DNA from: Mycobacterium sp. SMC-2
Lineage (GTDB): Bacteria > Actinomycetota > Actinomycetes > Mycobacteriales > Mycobacteriaceae
Direction of reading: 5' to 3'
DNA length: 64,000 nt
Assembly (NCBI RefSeq): GCF_025263485.1
Contig: NZ_CP079863.1
Span: 310,001 to 374,000, forward strand
Positions 53,036 through 63,700 of the stretch are shown here, piece after piece (position 1 is the first letter of the stretch; each line of letters opens with the position of its first letter). Position numbers and translations under genes: made by a program. The notes under the pieces were generated by a model, which was given only the letters and a program-made list of their open reading frames with translations, had not been told where the DNA came from and ran no database searches.

Positions 53036-54265
53036 GTGGTCACCACCCGTGCACGCCTGGCCCTCGCCGCGGGAGCGAGCGCGCGCTGGGCATCGCGGGT
53101 GACCGGGCGCGGCGCCGGGTCGATGATCGGCGGCCTGATCGCGATGTCGCTGGACCCCTCGGTGCTGCGTCAGCTCGCGGCCGGCCGGCGCACCGTCGTC
53201 GTGACCGGCACCAACGGCAAGTCGACCACCACGCGGATGACCGCTGCCGCTCTGGGCACGCTAGGGCCGGTGGCCACCAACGCCGAGGGCGCCAATATGG
53301 ACGCCGGCCTGGTGGCCGCGCTGGCCGCGAACCGCGAGGCGCCGCTCGCGGCCCTGGAAGTCGACGAAATGCACGTGCCGCACGTCTCGGACGCCGTCGA
53401 GCCCGCCGTCGTCGTGCTGCTGAACTTGTCGCGTGACCAGCTGGACCGGGTCGGCGAGATCAACGTCATCGAACGCACGCTGCGGGCCGGGCTGGCCAGG
53501 CGCCCGAAGGCGGTCGTCGTCGCCAACTGCGACGACGTGCTCATGACATCGGCGGCCTACGACAGCCCGAACGTGGTGTGGGTCGCCGCGGGTGGGTCGT
53601 GGGCGAACGACTCGGTCAGCTGCCCGCGCAGCGGCGAGGTGATCGTCCGCGACAAGGGCCACTGGTATTCCACCGGCGCCGACTTCAAGCGCCCCAGCCC
53701 GCAATGGTGGTTCGACGACCACACCCTGTACGGGCCCGACGGGCTGGCCCTGCCGATGCGGTTGGCGCTGCCGGGCGCGGTGAACCGCGGCAACGCCGCC
53801 CAGGCCGTCGCCGCCGCCGTCGCGCTGGGCGCGGATCCTTCGAAGGCGGTGGCGGCCGTGTCGGGCGTCGACGAGGTCGCCGGGCGCTACCGGACCGTCC
53901 GCATCGGCGACCACGAGGCGCGGATCCTGCTGGCCAAAAATCCGGCCGGCTGGCAGGAGGCGCTGTCCATGGTCGACAAGCACGCGGCCGGGGTGGTCAT
54001 CTCGGTCAACGGGCAGGTGCCCGACGGCGAAGACCTGTCCTGGCTGTGGGACGTGCGCTTCGAGGACTTCGAGCAGACGGCGGTGGTCGCCGCAGGCGAA
54101 CGCGGCACCGACCTCGCGGTGCGCCTCGAATATGCCGGCGTCGACCACACCCTCGTGCACGACACCGTGGAAGCCATCGCGTCCTGCCCGCCGGGGCGGG
54201 TCGAGGTCGTCGCCAACTACACCGCGTTCCTCCAGCTGCAGCGGGCACTGGCGCGCCATGGCTGA
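53036..54265 (+). CDS. murT: MurT, lipid II isoglutaminyl synthase ligase subunit (Rv3712 counterpart)
   Basis: A 409-residue Mur-ligase-type subunit that, with GatD, amidates D-iGlu of lipid II to D-iGln. The ATP loop is VVVTGTNGKSTTTRM (about residues 58-72), and the C-terminal DUF1727 domain (KNPAGWQEALSMVDKHA) follows. Gram-positive MurT proteins with a Cys4 zinc ribbon have paired cysteines in the insert; here the insert shows a single SCPRSG. A TAATCT -10-like hexamer ends six bases before GTG 53036, which predicts a leaderless mRNA. It overlaps gatD by eight bases. Confidence 0.93.
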   Translation: MVTTRARLALAAGASARWASRVTGRGAGSMIGGLIAMSLDPSVLRQLAAGRRTVVVTGTNGKSTTTRMTAAALGTLGPVATNAEGANMDAGLVAALAANREAPLAALEVDEMHVPHVSDAVEPAVVVLLNLSRDQLDRVGEINVIERTLRAGLARRPKAVVVANCDDVLMTSAAYDSPNVVWVAAGGSWANDSVSCPRSGEVIVRDKGHWYSTGADFKRPSPQWWFDDHTLYGPDGLALPMRLALPGAVNRGNAAQAVAAAVALGADPSKAVAAVSGVDEVAGRYRTVRIGDHEARILLAKNPAGWQEALSMVDKHAAGVVISVNGQVPDGEDLSWLWDVRFEDFEQTAVVAAGERGTDLAVRLEYAGVDHTLVHDTVEAIASCPPGRVEVVANYTAFLQLQRALARHG

Positions 54266-54965
54266 TTCGACCGTGCGGATCGGGCTGGTGCTGCCCGACG
54301 TGATGGGCACCTACGGCGACGGCGGCAACGCGCTGGTGCTGCGCCAGCGATTGCGGTTGCGGGGCATCGCCGCAGAGATCGTCGAGATCACGCTGGCCGA
54401 CCCGGTGCCGGACTCGCTGGACCTCTACACCCTGGGCGGGGCGGAGGACTACGCGCAGCGGTTGGCCACCAAACACCTGCTTCAGTATTCGGGCCTGCAA
54501 CGCGCCGCCGCCCGAGGCGCACCCGTGCTGGCGATCTGCGCCGCCGTCCAGGTGCTCGGGCAGTGGTACGAGACGTCGGCGGGGGAACGGGTCGACGGCG
54601 TGGGCCTCCTCGACGCGACCACCTCGCCGCAGGATGCCCGCACCATCGGCGAGCTGATCACCAAGCCGCTGCTGCCCGGGCTGACCCAACGGCTCACCGG
54701 TTTCGAGAACCACCGGGGCGGCACCGTTCTGGGCCCCGCCGCGTCGCCGCTGGGCGCGGTGACCAAGGGCGCGGGCAACCGGGCGGGCGACGGCTACGAC
54801 GGCGCGGTGCAGGGCAGCGTCGTCGCCACCTACATGCACGGGCCATGCCTGGCCCGCAACCCCGAGCTGGCCGACCTGCTGCTCAGCAGGGTGGTCGGGC
54901 AGCTGGCGCCGCTGGAGCTGCCGGAGGTCGAGTTGTTGCGCCGGGAGCGACTGGCCGCCCGCTGA
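54258..54965 (+). CDS. gatD: GatD, glutamine amidotransferase subunit (Rv3713 counterpart)
   Basis: A 235-residue class I glutamine amidotransferase-like subunit that supplies ammonia to MurT. The nucleophile is Cys94 in LAICAAVQVLG, at the position known for S. aureus GatD, and the catalytic His is in TYMHGPCL (about residue 192). The ATG at 54258 lies inside the end of murT. The two subunits form a complex acting on lipid II in the cytoplasm. Confidence 0.94.
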   Translation: MADSTVRIGLVLPDVMGTYGDGGNALVLRQRLRLRGIAAEIVEITLADPVPDSLDLYTLGGAEDYAQRLATKHLLQYSGLQRAAARGAPVLAICAAVQVLGQWYETSAGERVDGVGLLDATTSPQDARTIGELITKPLLPGLTQRLTGFENHRGGTVLGPAASPLGAVTKGAGNRAGDGYDGAVQGSVVATYMHGPCLARNPELADLLLSRVVGQLAPLELPEVELLRRERLAAR

Positions 54966-55013
54966 CGCGGCCGCCCGCCCAGCGACCCGTTTCCGCGACA
55001 CGTAAATGGCTGC

Positions 55014-55037
55014 GGCGACACGCCGGCGGGCGTCGCC
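55014..55037. terminator. hairpin between convergent gatD and recR
   Basis: GGCGAC at 55014-55019 pairs with GTCGCC at 55032-55037; imperfect outer arms (CGCGACACGTAAA and TTTATGTCTCGCG) extend the structure to about 54994-55053. It fills the 96-base gap between stops of convergent genes, so it is probably a two-way terminator without a U-tract. Confidence 0.45.
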
Positions 55038-55061
55038 ATGCTTTATGTCTCGCGCTGCGCG

Positions 55062-55673
55062 TCAGACCATCGCCCGGCGGCCGGCGAGCGCGCGGCCCAG
55101 CGTCAGTTCGTCGGCGAACTCCAAGTCGCCCCCCATCGGTAGCCCGGACGCGATCCGCGTCACGGTCAGGCCCGGGATGTCGCGCAGCATGCGGACCAGG
55201 TAGGTGGCGGTCGCCTCCCCCTCGGTGTTGGGGTCGGTGGCGATGATCACCTCGGTGATGTCGACGCCGTCGACCCGTTCCCCGATCCGGCTCAGCAGCT
55301 CGCGGATCCGCAGCTGATCGGGCCCCACCCCGGACAACGGATCCAGCGCGCCGCCCAGCACGTGGTAGCGGCCGCGGAACTCGCGGGTGCGCTCGACGGC
55401 CTGCACATCCTTGGGCTCCTCGACGACACACACCAGCGAGCCGTCGCGCCGGGGGTCCGAACAGATCCGGCAGCGCTCGTTATCGGAGACGTTGCCGCAC
55501 ACCGCGCAGAACCGCACGCCGTCGCGGACCTTCCCCAGCGCCGCGGTCAACCGGTCGATATCCGGCGGCTCGACCGACAACAGGTGGAAGGCGATACGCT
55601 GGGCGCTCTTTGGCCCGATACCCGGCAGCTTGCCGAGCTCGTCGATCAAATCCTGGACGGGTCCTTCAAACAT
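55062..55673 (-). CDS. recR: recombination mediator RecR
   Basis: A 203-residue protein of the usual RecR length. An N-terminal helix-hairpin-helix ([17 protein letters not shown], residues 13-29), the zinc finger Cys56/Cys59/Cys68/Cys71 ([16 protein letters not shown]) and a Toprim domain with the [18 protein letters not shown] motif are present. With RecO it loads RecA on single-stranded DNA in gap repair. It follows ybaB by 13 bases, the order common in bacteria. Confidence 0.96.
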   Translation of the reverse strand: MFEGPVQDLIDELGKLPGIGPKSAQRIAFHLLSVEPPDIDRLTAALGKVRDGVRFCAVCGNVSDNERCRICSDPRRDGSLVCVVEEPKDVQAVERTREFRGRYHVLGGALDPLSGVGPDQLRIRELLSRIGERVDGVDITEVIIATDPNTEGEATATYLVRMLRDIPGLTVTRIASGLPMGGDLEFADELTLGRALAGRRAMV

Positions 55674-55686
55674 GTCGATGGAAGAG

Positions 55687-56034
55687 CTAGAGCTCCGGCG
55701 CCGGGGCCGGCGGTTGGCCCGGCGGTGGCCCGCCGAGTCCGCCGGCCAGCGCGCCCAGCCGCTCCTGCGCCATGCGGGTGACCTGCTTGGAAGCGTCGCC
55801 CATGGCCCCGACGATCAGGTCCTGCAGCGTCTCGACGTCCGCGGGGTCGACGACCTGGGGATCGATGCGCACGGCGACCACCTCGCCGCTGCCTTTCACC
55901 GTCACCTTGACCAACCCGCCGCCGGCCTGCCCGTGCACCTCGGCGTTGGCGAGCTGTTGCTGGGCTTCCATCAACTTCTGCTGCATCTGCTGCGCCTGGG
56001 CCAGCAGCGCCGACATGTCGCCTCCGGGTTGCAT
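55687..56034 (-). CDS. YbaB/EbfC nucleoid-associated protein (Rv3716c counterpart)
   Basis: A 115-residue DNA-binding protein of the YbaB/EbfC family. The Met/Gln-rich coiled start ([19 protein letters not shown]) and the [18 protein letters not shown] strand are typical, and the C-terminus is Pro/Ala-rich. It probably binds DNA as a dimer and shares an operon with recR. The ATG at 56034 is followed by the expected family start. Confidence 0.93.
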   Translation of the reverse strand: MQPGGDMSALLAQAQQMQQKLMEAQQQLANAEVHGQAGGGLVKVTVKGSGEVVAVRIDPQVVDPADVETLQDLIVGAMGDASKQVTRMAQERLGALAGGLGGPPPGQPPAPAPEL

Positions 56035-56120
56035 GACAGTCCCCTCGCATCTTGGTCTCGAGTTGGTTTCGCCTGCGCGTGTCCGGCGATTCGAAACCCC
56101 CAGCGTAGACCGCGCGACGC

Positions 56121-56126
56121 TACCTT
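56121..56126 (+). promoter_or_regulatory. -10 element of the amidase gene
   Basis: TACCTT (TANNNT) ends six bases before the GTG at 56133, as expected for a leaderless mycobacterial mRNA starting at that codon. Confidence 0.45.
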
Positions 56127-56132
56127 TGCGCC

Positions 56133-56906
56133 GTGGACCTACGAGTGAGCAGGCGTGTCGGCATCAGGTTGGTCATCGGTGTGCTGGTTGCTGCCTCGGC
56201 GGCGATCACCCCGATCGCGGCCCCGACCGCATGGGGGGTCCCGTCCAACATCGCCGGCATGGTGGTTTTCATCGATCCCGGCCATAACGGCTCCAACGAC
56301 GCCTCCATCAGCCGTCAGGTGCCCACCGGCCGCGGCGGCACCAAGGACTGCCAGGCGAGCGGGACGTCGACCAACAGTGGCTATGCGGAACACACCTTCA
56401 CCTGGGACACGGCGCTGCGGGTCCGCGCGGAGTTGAACGCGCTGGGCGTGCGGACCGCCCTGGCGCGCGGCAACGACACCGGGCTGGGACCGTGCGTCGA
56501 CGAGCGCGCCAACATGGCCAACGCGCTGCACCCCAACGCGGTCCTGAGCATCCACGCCGACGGCGGGCCGGCGTCGGGCCGGGGATTTCACGTCAACTAC
56601 TCGGCCCCGCCGCTGAACCAGGTGCAGGCCGGACCGTCGGTGCAGTACGCGCGGATCATGCGCGACCAGATGCAGGCCTCCGGGATCCCGCCGGCCAACT
56701 ACATCGGCCAGAGCGGGCTGTACGGGCGCTCGGACCTGGCCGGGCTGAACCTGGCGCAGTACCCGTCGATCCTGGTCGAGTGCGGCAACATGAAGAACCC
56801 CGCGGACTCGGCGCTGATGGAGTCCGCCGAGGGCCGGCAGAAGTATGCCGACGCCATGGTCCGCGGTGTCGCGGGTTTCCTGGCCTCTCAGGGCCAGGCG
56901 CGGTAG
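56133..56906 (+). CDS. ami1: N-acetylmuramoyl-L-alanine amidase Ami1 (Rv3717 counterpart)
   Basis: A 257-residue secreted zinc amidase that cleaves the lactyl-amide bond of peptidoglycan. The signal peptide spans residues 1-35. The zinc ligands are His51 (IDPGHNG), Glu86 (GYAEH) and His141 (SIHADGG), and the catalytic Glu216 is in LVECGNMKN; these match the four residues known in Rv3717 with a constant offset of 16. It lacks a cell-wall-binding domain, as in Rv3717. GTG 56133 is the start, with a -10 element six bases upstream. Confidence 0.95.
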   Translation: MDLRVSRRVGIRLVIGVLVAASAAITPIAAPTAWGVPSNIAGMVVFIDPGHNGSNDASISRQVPTGRGGTKDCQASGTSTNSGYAEHTFTWDTALRVRAELNALGVRTALARGNDTGLGPCVDERANMANALHPNAVLSIHADGGPASGRGFHVNYSAPPLNQVQAGPSVQYARIMRDQMQASGIPPANYIGQSGLYGRSDLAGLNLAQYPSILVECGNMKNPADSALMESAEGRQKYADAMVRGVAGFLASQGQAR

Positions 56907-57776
56907 GCGGGGCGTTCCATCGTCTGCACGAGGCTTCTCTGCCGGGCCGTGTGACCAATCGCGACTTAACGCGCAGCTAACGCACTGGTCACTTCTAAGA
57001 ATTTGCCTTAACGCGGCGCGCGGTGGGATGACCTTATGTATGGTCTATTTCACGCATGTCGACTTGCGGGTGGGAGCACCGATGATCGACCCGTCGACAA
57101 TGACAACGAGAGCTTGTTCGTCTCTGCCGACGACAACCGGCACGGGACCACTCGTGGCAGGCCTTCGCCGAAGTTCCAAGCAATCACCGGACGGCCGAGA
57201 CTGCAGCCATTCACGCTGCATCGCTCCGCCGTCCGACAAAGCAACGACAACGGCTGCGCTGGCGCGGTCGTCCATTCACACGCCGCCAAGGCGGGCAGAG
57301 TCGGATGGAGTTTGAGGACCCGACCCTTTCACCGACGAGGCGACAATCAATTGTCGCGCCGCCGCAAAAGTCTGGTCACTTCCGTACCGAATGGCGACTC
57401 AGCCTATTGGCGAATATCCCGGCTTCGATCAACCCGGATTTGCTTAGGCAAGTATTCAGCAAAGCATCGCGAGGGTCGTCGGAGCAACTCCGGGCCGATT
57501 TCTTCGAGGTGGACCGCGAAGTTGTCCGAGGCGCGACCGATTATTCAGGCGTCGATCCGAACTCTGATTGTGTCTTAGCGCTGGTAGACCCCGGTATTGC
57601 AGCCGATCAGCTCTGCAGTCGATCAATCGGAATAGGCACCGCTATGACGTCCAATACCCGACGTTTCCCGCCGCAACCAATTGTCGAAGATGTGTTGGCC
57701 CGACCAGGCGGTGCCACCAACCAACTCGAATGCGAACGCGCTTACCGCCCCTCCGGATAAGAAGAGGTGAACGGCC
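56907..57776. other. 870-base region before the polyketide synthase with no supported gene
   Basis: Several short overlapping frames exist (for example 57036-57578 and 57305-57760), but none has a ribosome site, recognisable domain or consistent GC-rich third positions, and the region looks lower in GC than its flanks. It contains a near-perfect palindrome, GCGACAATCAATTGTCGC, at 57340-57357, and its half-site CAATTGTCG recurs at 57678-57686. The long upstream region probably holds the regulation of the polyketide synthase or the remains of a recombined gene. Confidence 0.5.
57340..57357. promoter_or_regulatory. palindrome upstream of the polyketide synthase
   Basis: GCGACAAT and ATTGTCGC are exact inverted eight-base arms around CA. 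One half-site, CAATTGTCG, is repeated exactly at 57678-57686, about 90 bases before the PKS start. This arrangement suggests binding of a dimeric regulator at two sites; the regulator is unknown. Confidence 0.45.
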
Positions 57777-60700
57777 GTGGACAAAGTAACTTTCACTTCC
57801 ACCGCTGTCATCGGTATGGCCTGTCGATTGCCGGGGGGCATCGACTCCCCCGAGCGGCTGTGGGAGGCGTTGGTGCGGGGCGATGACCTGGTCACGGAGG
57901 TGCCGCCGGACCGGTGGAACGCCGAGGAATATTACGACCCTCAGCCAGGCGTTCCGGGTCGCTCGGTGACGAAGTGGGGTGGGTTCCTCGATGACGTCGC
58001 CGGCTTTGATTGCGAATTCTTCGGAATCAACGAGCGCGAGGCGACCGCGATCGACCCGCAGCACCGGTTGCTGCTGGAAACCTCCTGGGAGGCCATGGAG
58101 CACGCCGGCCTGACTCGAGAAACCATGGCCGACTCGCTCACCGGTGTGTTTGTGGGTTTGACGCACGGCGACTATCAACTGCTGGCCGCCGATGCGAATG
58201 CTGTGGAGGCGCCGTATGGGTTTACCGGCAGCAGCTTCAGCCTCGCGTCTGGACGCATCGCGTACGCCTTGGGCATTCACGGTCCAGCGCTGACGGTGGA
58301 CACCGCATGTTCGTCCGGTCTGACCGCAGTGCACCTGGCCTGTCACAGCCTGAGCGACGGTGAAAGCGACCTTGCCCTGGCGGGTGGGGCCGCCGTGATC
58401 CTGGATCCGCGGAAGTTCGTCGCAGGTTCCGCAGAAGGCATGCTGTCTCCCACCGGACGGTGTCACGCGTTCGACGTCGCGGCTGACGGGTTCGCTTCAG
58501 CCGAAGGCTGTGTGGTCGTATTGCTGAAACGGTTGTCCGACGCGCTGCGTGACGGCGATCGGATCCTGGCGGTAATCCGCGGCACTGCCGCCAATCAAGA
58601 CGGCCACACCGTCAACATCGCCACACCGTCGCTCGCGGCGCAGACCGCGGTGTACAGGGCGGCGTTGGCCGCCGCAGACGTCGACGCCCGCAGCGTCGGC
58701 ATGGTCGAGGCGCACGGCACCGGCACGCCAGTCGGTGACCCGGTCGAATACGCGAGCCTGGCAGCCGTCTACGGCACCGACGTCCCCTGTGCGCTGGCGA
58801 CAGTGAAGACCAACTTCGGGCATGCCCAGTCCGCCGCCGGAACGCTCGGGCTGATGAAAACGATCCTAGCCCTGCAGCACGGCATCATTCCCCAAAATCT
58901 GCACTTCACCCGGCTGCCCGACAACATGGCCGCAATAGATACCAAACTGTTTGTGCCGCAAACGATCACACCGTGGCCGACGAATGGTCATCATCCCAGG
59001 CGGGCGGCGGTGTCGTCGTACGGGCTTTCGGGAACGAACGCACACGCCATAGTGGAGCAAGCTCCCGCGCAGGTTCCCGAGGCCGTTGCGCCCGAGGCCC
59101 TCTCAGCCGAGTCGGTTGCGGCAGCACCTCTGCTGTTCCCGCTGTCGTCCACCTCAGCCGAGGAATTGCGCCGCACCGCCGGCCGCCTGGCCGACTGGGT
59201 CGCCGCGCACGAGGAAGTGGCCTTGACAGATCTCGCCTACACCCTCGCGCGCCGGCGCACGCACCGCCCAGTACGCACCGCCGTCATTGCGAGTTGCCAC
59301 TCGGAACTCATCCAGGCTTTGCGCGAGGTCGCCGAGGGCGACACCGCGTATCAGGCGGCAGCCGGCCAGGATGACCGGGGACCGGTCTGGGTGTTCTCGG
59401 GGCAAGGTTCGCAGTGGGCTCAAATGGGAGCCGAACTGTTGGCGACCGAGCCGGTGTTCGCCGCGACCGTCGCGGCAGCCGAGCCACTGATCGTCCACGA
59501 GGCCGGGTTTTCGGTGACGCAGGCGATGACCGCCTCGCAGACCGTGACCGGTATCGACCGGATTCAACCGACCCTGTTCACCATGCAAGTCGCGCTGGCC
59601 GCCACCATGCGCTCGTATGGGGTGCACCCGGCCGCCGTCATCGGGCATTCCCTGGGCGAAGTCGCTGCGGCCGTCGTCGCGGGAGCGCTGTCGCTGGAAG
59701 ACGGCTTGCGTGTCATTTGCCGGCGCTCCCGGCAGATGTCTCGCATCGCGGGGGCGGGTGCGATGGCATCGGTGGAACTGCCTGCGCACCAAGTGCTTTC
59801 GGAGCTGGTAACCCGTGGCGTCGACGATGCCGTGGTGTCTGTGGTCGCGTCGCCGCAGTCCACGGTGATCGGCGGTGCCACCCGGACCGTGCGCGATCTG
59901 GTCGCGACCTGGGAGTCGCGTGACGTCATGGCCCGCGAGATCGCCGTCGACGTCGCCTCGCACTCCCCGCAGGTGGATCCGATCCTCGACGATGTGGCCG
60001 ACGCGCTCGCCGAGCTGAACCCGATGCCGCCGGAAACTCCCTTCTACTCGGCGACCCTCTACGACCCGCGCGAGCGGCCGGTCTGCGATGCCGGGTACTG
60101 GGTGCAAAACCTGCGCCAGATGGTGCGGTTCGCCCCGGCGGTGCGGGCCGCTTTGGAGGAGGGCCACCGCGTCTTCGCGGAGCTGGCGCCCCACCCGCTG
60201 CTCACTCATGCGGTCGAGCAGACCGCCCGCAGCATCGACATGCCGCTGGCCACTCTGGCCGCCATGCGTCGCCAGCAAGCACAGCCCTACGGGCTGCGCG
60301 CCTTTGTCGCGGATCTGTACAGCGTGGGTGCCGCGGTCGACTTCTCCGTGCTCTACCCGACTGGCCGGTTAGTGGACGCGCCGCTGCCGACCTGGACGCA
60401 CCGCCGGCTATTGCTGAGCCGCGGCGCCCAATCCTCAACACACGGTGGCTGCACCGTTTCGGTGCATCCGCTGTTGGGCGCCCACGTGCGCCTGCTGGAG
60501 GAACCGGAACGCCACGTCTGGCAGGCCGAGGTCGGCACCGCGGCCCAGCCCTGGCTGAGCGATCACCAGGTTCGCGAAGTGACCGTTTTCCCGGCGGCTG
60601 CCTACTGCGAAATGGCGCTGGCCGCCGCGCGTGCCGTGTTCGGCAATGGTTCCGAGGTCCGCGACTTGCGCTTCGATCAGGCGCTGCTGGTGGATGAACA

Positions 60701-63700
60701 GACCACGATCGGCGCCTCGGCAGCCCTGTCATCAACGGGCGCCGCCGATTTCGCCGTCGAGTCCGATGCCGGGGGCGAACAAGCACAGCTGGTCACCGCC
60801 GCGCTCTGCGCCGCAGCGGAAGAGCCCCCTCCCACTTACGACATTCCCGCGCTGCTTGCCGCGCACCCGGGCCGAGAGGACGGAGCCGAGGTGCGTCGAC
60901 GCCTGGACGAGCGTGGTGTTCGGTACGGTCAGGCGTTCAGCGGTCTCGCCGCGTTGCACATCGGCGAGGGCGCGACCCGCACCGTGCTGGCCGAGGTTGC
61001 GCTACCCAGCCAGATCCGCTCGCAACAAGATGCCTACGGGGTGCACCCGGCGCTGCTGGATGCCTGCTTTCAGGCCGTCGCGGCGCACGGGTCACTGCAT
61101 GCTCTGGGCGAAGATGCGCTCGCCTTGCCGCTCGGTCTCCGACGGCTCCGTTGCCACGGTCCGGCCCGCAGCGCCCGCTACTGCTACACACGGGTGACGA
61201 AAGCCGATGGCTGCGGAGTCGAGGCAGACCTGGAAATGCTCGATGAGCAGGGAGCCGTCCTACTCGCCGCGCAGGGGCTGCGATTGGGCACCGCCGCATC
61301 CGAGGACGACCACGCCGAACGGCTGCTGGCCAAGCGATTGTTGACAATTGAATGGCGGCAACGAGAGTTGCCGGAAGGGGAATACCGCGACCCCGGAGCC
61401 TGGCTGGTGGTCGGCACCGCCAAAGACACCGTTGCCCCCTTGACGGATGCGCTGAAAAGCTTCGGCGCGCAATGCACCACCATGTGCTGGCCGCCACACG
61501 CGGACCACGCCTTGAACAGGGAGCAACTTCGAGACCGTCTGCGTGCCGGCGGGTTCAGCGGTTTGGTGATCGGAGCGGAGCCCGGAAAGGGCGACGCCGG
61601 TGATCAGTCGCCGGTGCCGGGCCTCGAGGCCGTGCAATACCTGGTGCGTGTCTTACGCGAATTGCCCGACACGCCCGGTCAGCTACCCCGCCTCTACGTC
61701 GTGACACACAACGCGCAGGCCGTAGTGGCCAGCGACTTGCCCAATTTGGAGCAGGCCGGGCTGCGGGGTTTGCTGCGGGTGATCGGAACCGAGCATCCGC
61801 ACTTGCAGCTCACCCAGATCGACGTGGACGACGACACCGATGCCGAGCAGCTCGCCCGCCAACTGCTCAGCGGGTCGGAGGAAGACGAGACCGCCTGGCG
61901 ACACGGGGCGTGGTACACGGCGCGATTGGCCCTCAGCCCGCTGCGCCCCGAGGAACGGCAAACCACCATTGCCAACCTCGAGCTCGACGGAATCCGTCTG
62001 CAGATCCGCACGCCGGGCGATCTGGAGTCGGTGGAATTCATTGTTCGCGAGCGTGTTACGCCGGGCCCCGGTGAGATCGAGGTGGAGATCAGTGCCTCCA
62101 ATATCAACTTCGCCGATGTACTGGTCGCGTTCGGCCGTTATCCAGCCTTCGAGGGCCGACGACAGCAGCTGGGCACCGACTTCGCCGGCGTGGTGACCGC
62201 CGTCGGCCCGGGTGTGACCGACCACAAGGTCGGCGATCATGTCGGGGGTCTGTGCGGCCACGGCTGCTGGGGCACGTTCGTCACCTGCGACGCACGCCTG
62301 GCGGTGACGCTGCCGGCCGGACTATCCGATGAGCAGGCGGCGGCGGTACCTACCGCGCACGCCACCGCATATTACGGCCTGCACGACCTGGCTCATATCA
62401 AGGGCGGTGACCGCGTTCTGATCCACTCGGGGACGGGCGGGGTCGGACAGGCGGCGATCGCCATGGCCCGGGCCGCAGGTGCCGAAATCTTCGCCACGGC
62501 GGGCAGCGAGCAACGCCGTCAACTGTTGCGTGCCATGGGCATTGAGCATGTCTACGATTCGCGCAGCACCGAGTTCGCCGACCTGATAAGACGCGACACC
62601 GACGGTTACGGCGTAGACATCGTGCTCAACTCGGTCCCCGGCGCCGCCCAGCTCGCCGGGCTCAAATTGCTGGCTCTCGGTGGACGATTCGTCGAAATCG
62701 GCAAGCGCGACATCCGGCTGGGGCTCTTCTCGTTCCGGCCCAACCTCGCGTTTCACGGCGTCGACCTGGCGCTGCTGTCGTACAGCGAACCAGACCGGGT
62801 TCACGACTTGCTGACCACGGTGTACCGGCTCATCGCGGACGGTGTGCTCCCGGCGCCAGAGTGCACCCACTACCCTCTTGAGGAAGCCGGCGACGCCATT
62901 CGAACGATGGCCGGCGCCGGACACACCGGCAAGATCGTGCTTGACGTCCCGCACACCGGCTACCGCCGGGTGACGGTGCCGCCCGCGCAAGCCCCGGTCT
63001 TCCGCCGCGACGGCGCCTACCTCGTCACCGGCGGGCTGGGGGGCCTCGGGCTGTTCCTGGCGGAGACGATGGCCGCGGCGGGATGCGGACGCATCGTGCT
63101 GTCCTCACGCTCACGGCCCACGCGCACTGCGTTGGAGACGATCGAGCGGATCCGCGCGAGCGGCGCCGACATCGTGGTGGAGTGCGGTGATATCGCGCAA
63201 TCCGACACCGCGCATCGGTTGGTGGCCACAGCGACCGCTACCGGCCTCGCGGTGCGTGGCGTGCTGCACGCGGCCGCGGTGGTGGAGGACGCCACATTGG
63301 CGAACATCACCGATGACCTGATCGAGCGTGACTGGACGCCAAAGGTTTACGGCGCCTGGAATTTGCATGTTGCCACCGCCGGGCAGCCGCTGGACTGGTT
63401 TTGCTCCTTCTCCTCGGCGGCCGCGCTGGTGGGCTCGCCGGGGCAGGGGGCTTACGCCGCGGCCAACAGCTGGGTGGACGGCTTCACCCACTGGCGGCGG
63501 GCGCAGGGCCTGCCAGCCACTTCGATCGCCTGGGGACCCTGGGCAAAGATTGGCCGCGCGGCCGCGCTGGCCGAAAGTTCCGACATTGCAATCGAACCCG
63601 ATGAGGGCGCTTACGCGTTCGAAGCGATACTGCGCCACGACCGAGCCTATACCGGCTACGCGCCGGTCACGGGTACCCCGTGGTTGGGGATCCTGGCCGA

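Noticed and set aside
57036..57760. Short plus-strand frames before the polyketide synthase as real genes
   Set aside because: No ribosome sites, no recognisable domains, atypical codon use and mutual overlap. I cannot support any one of them.
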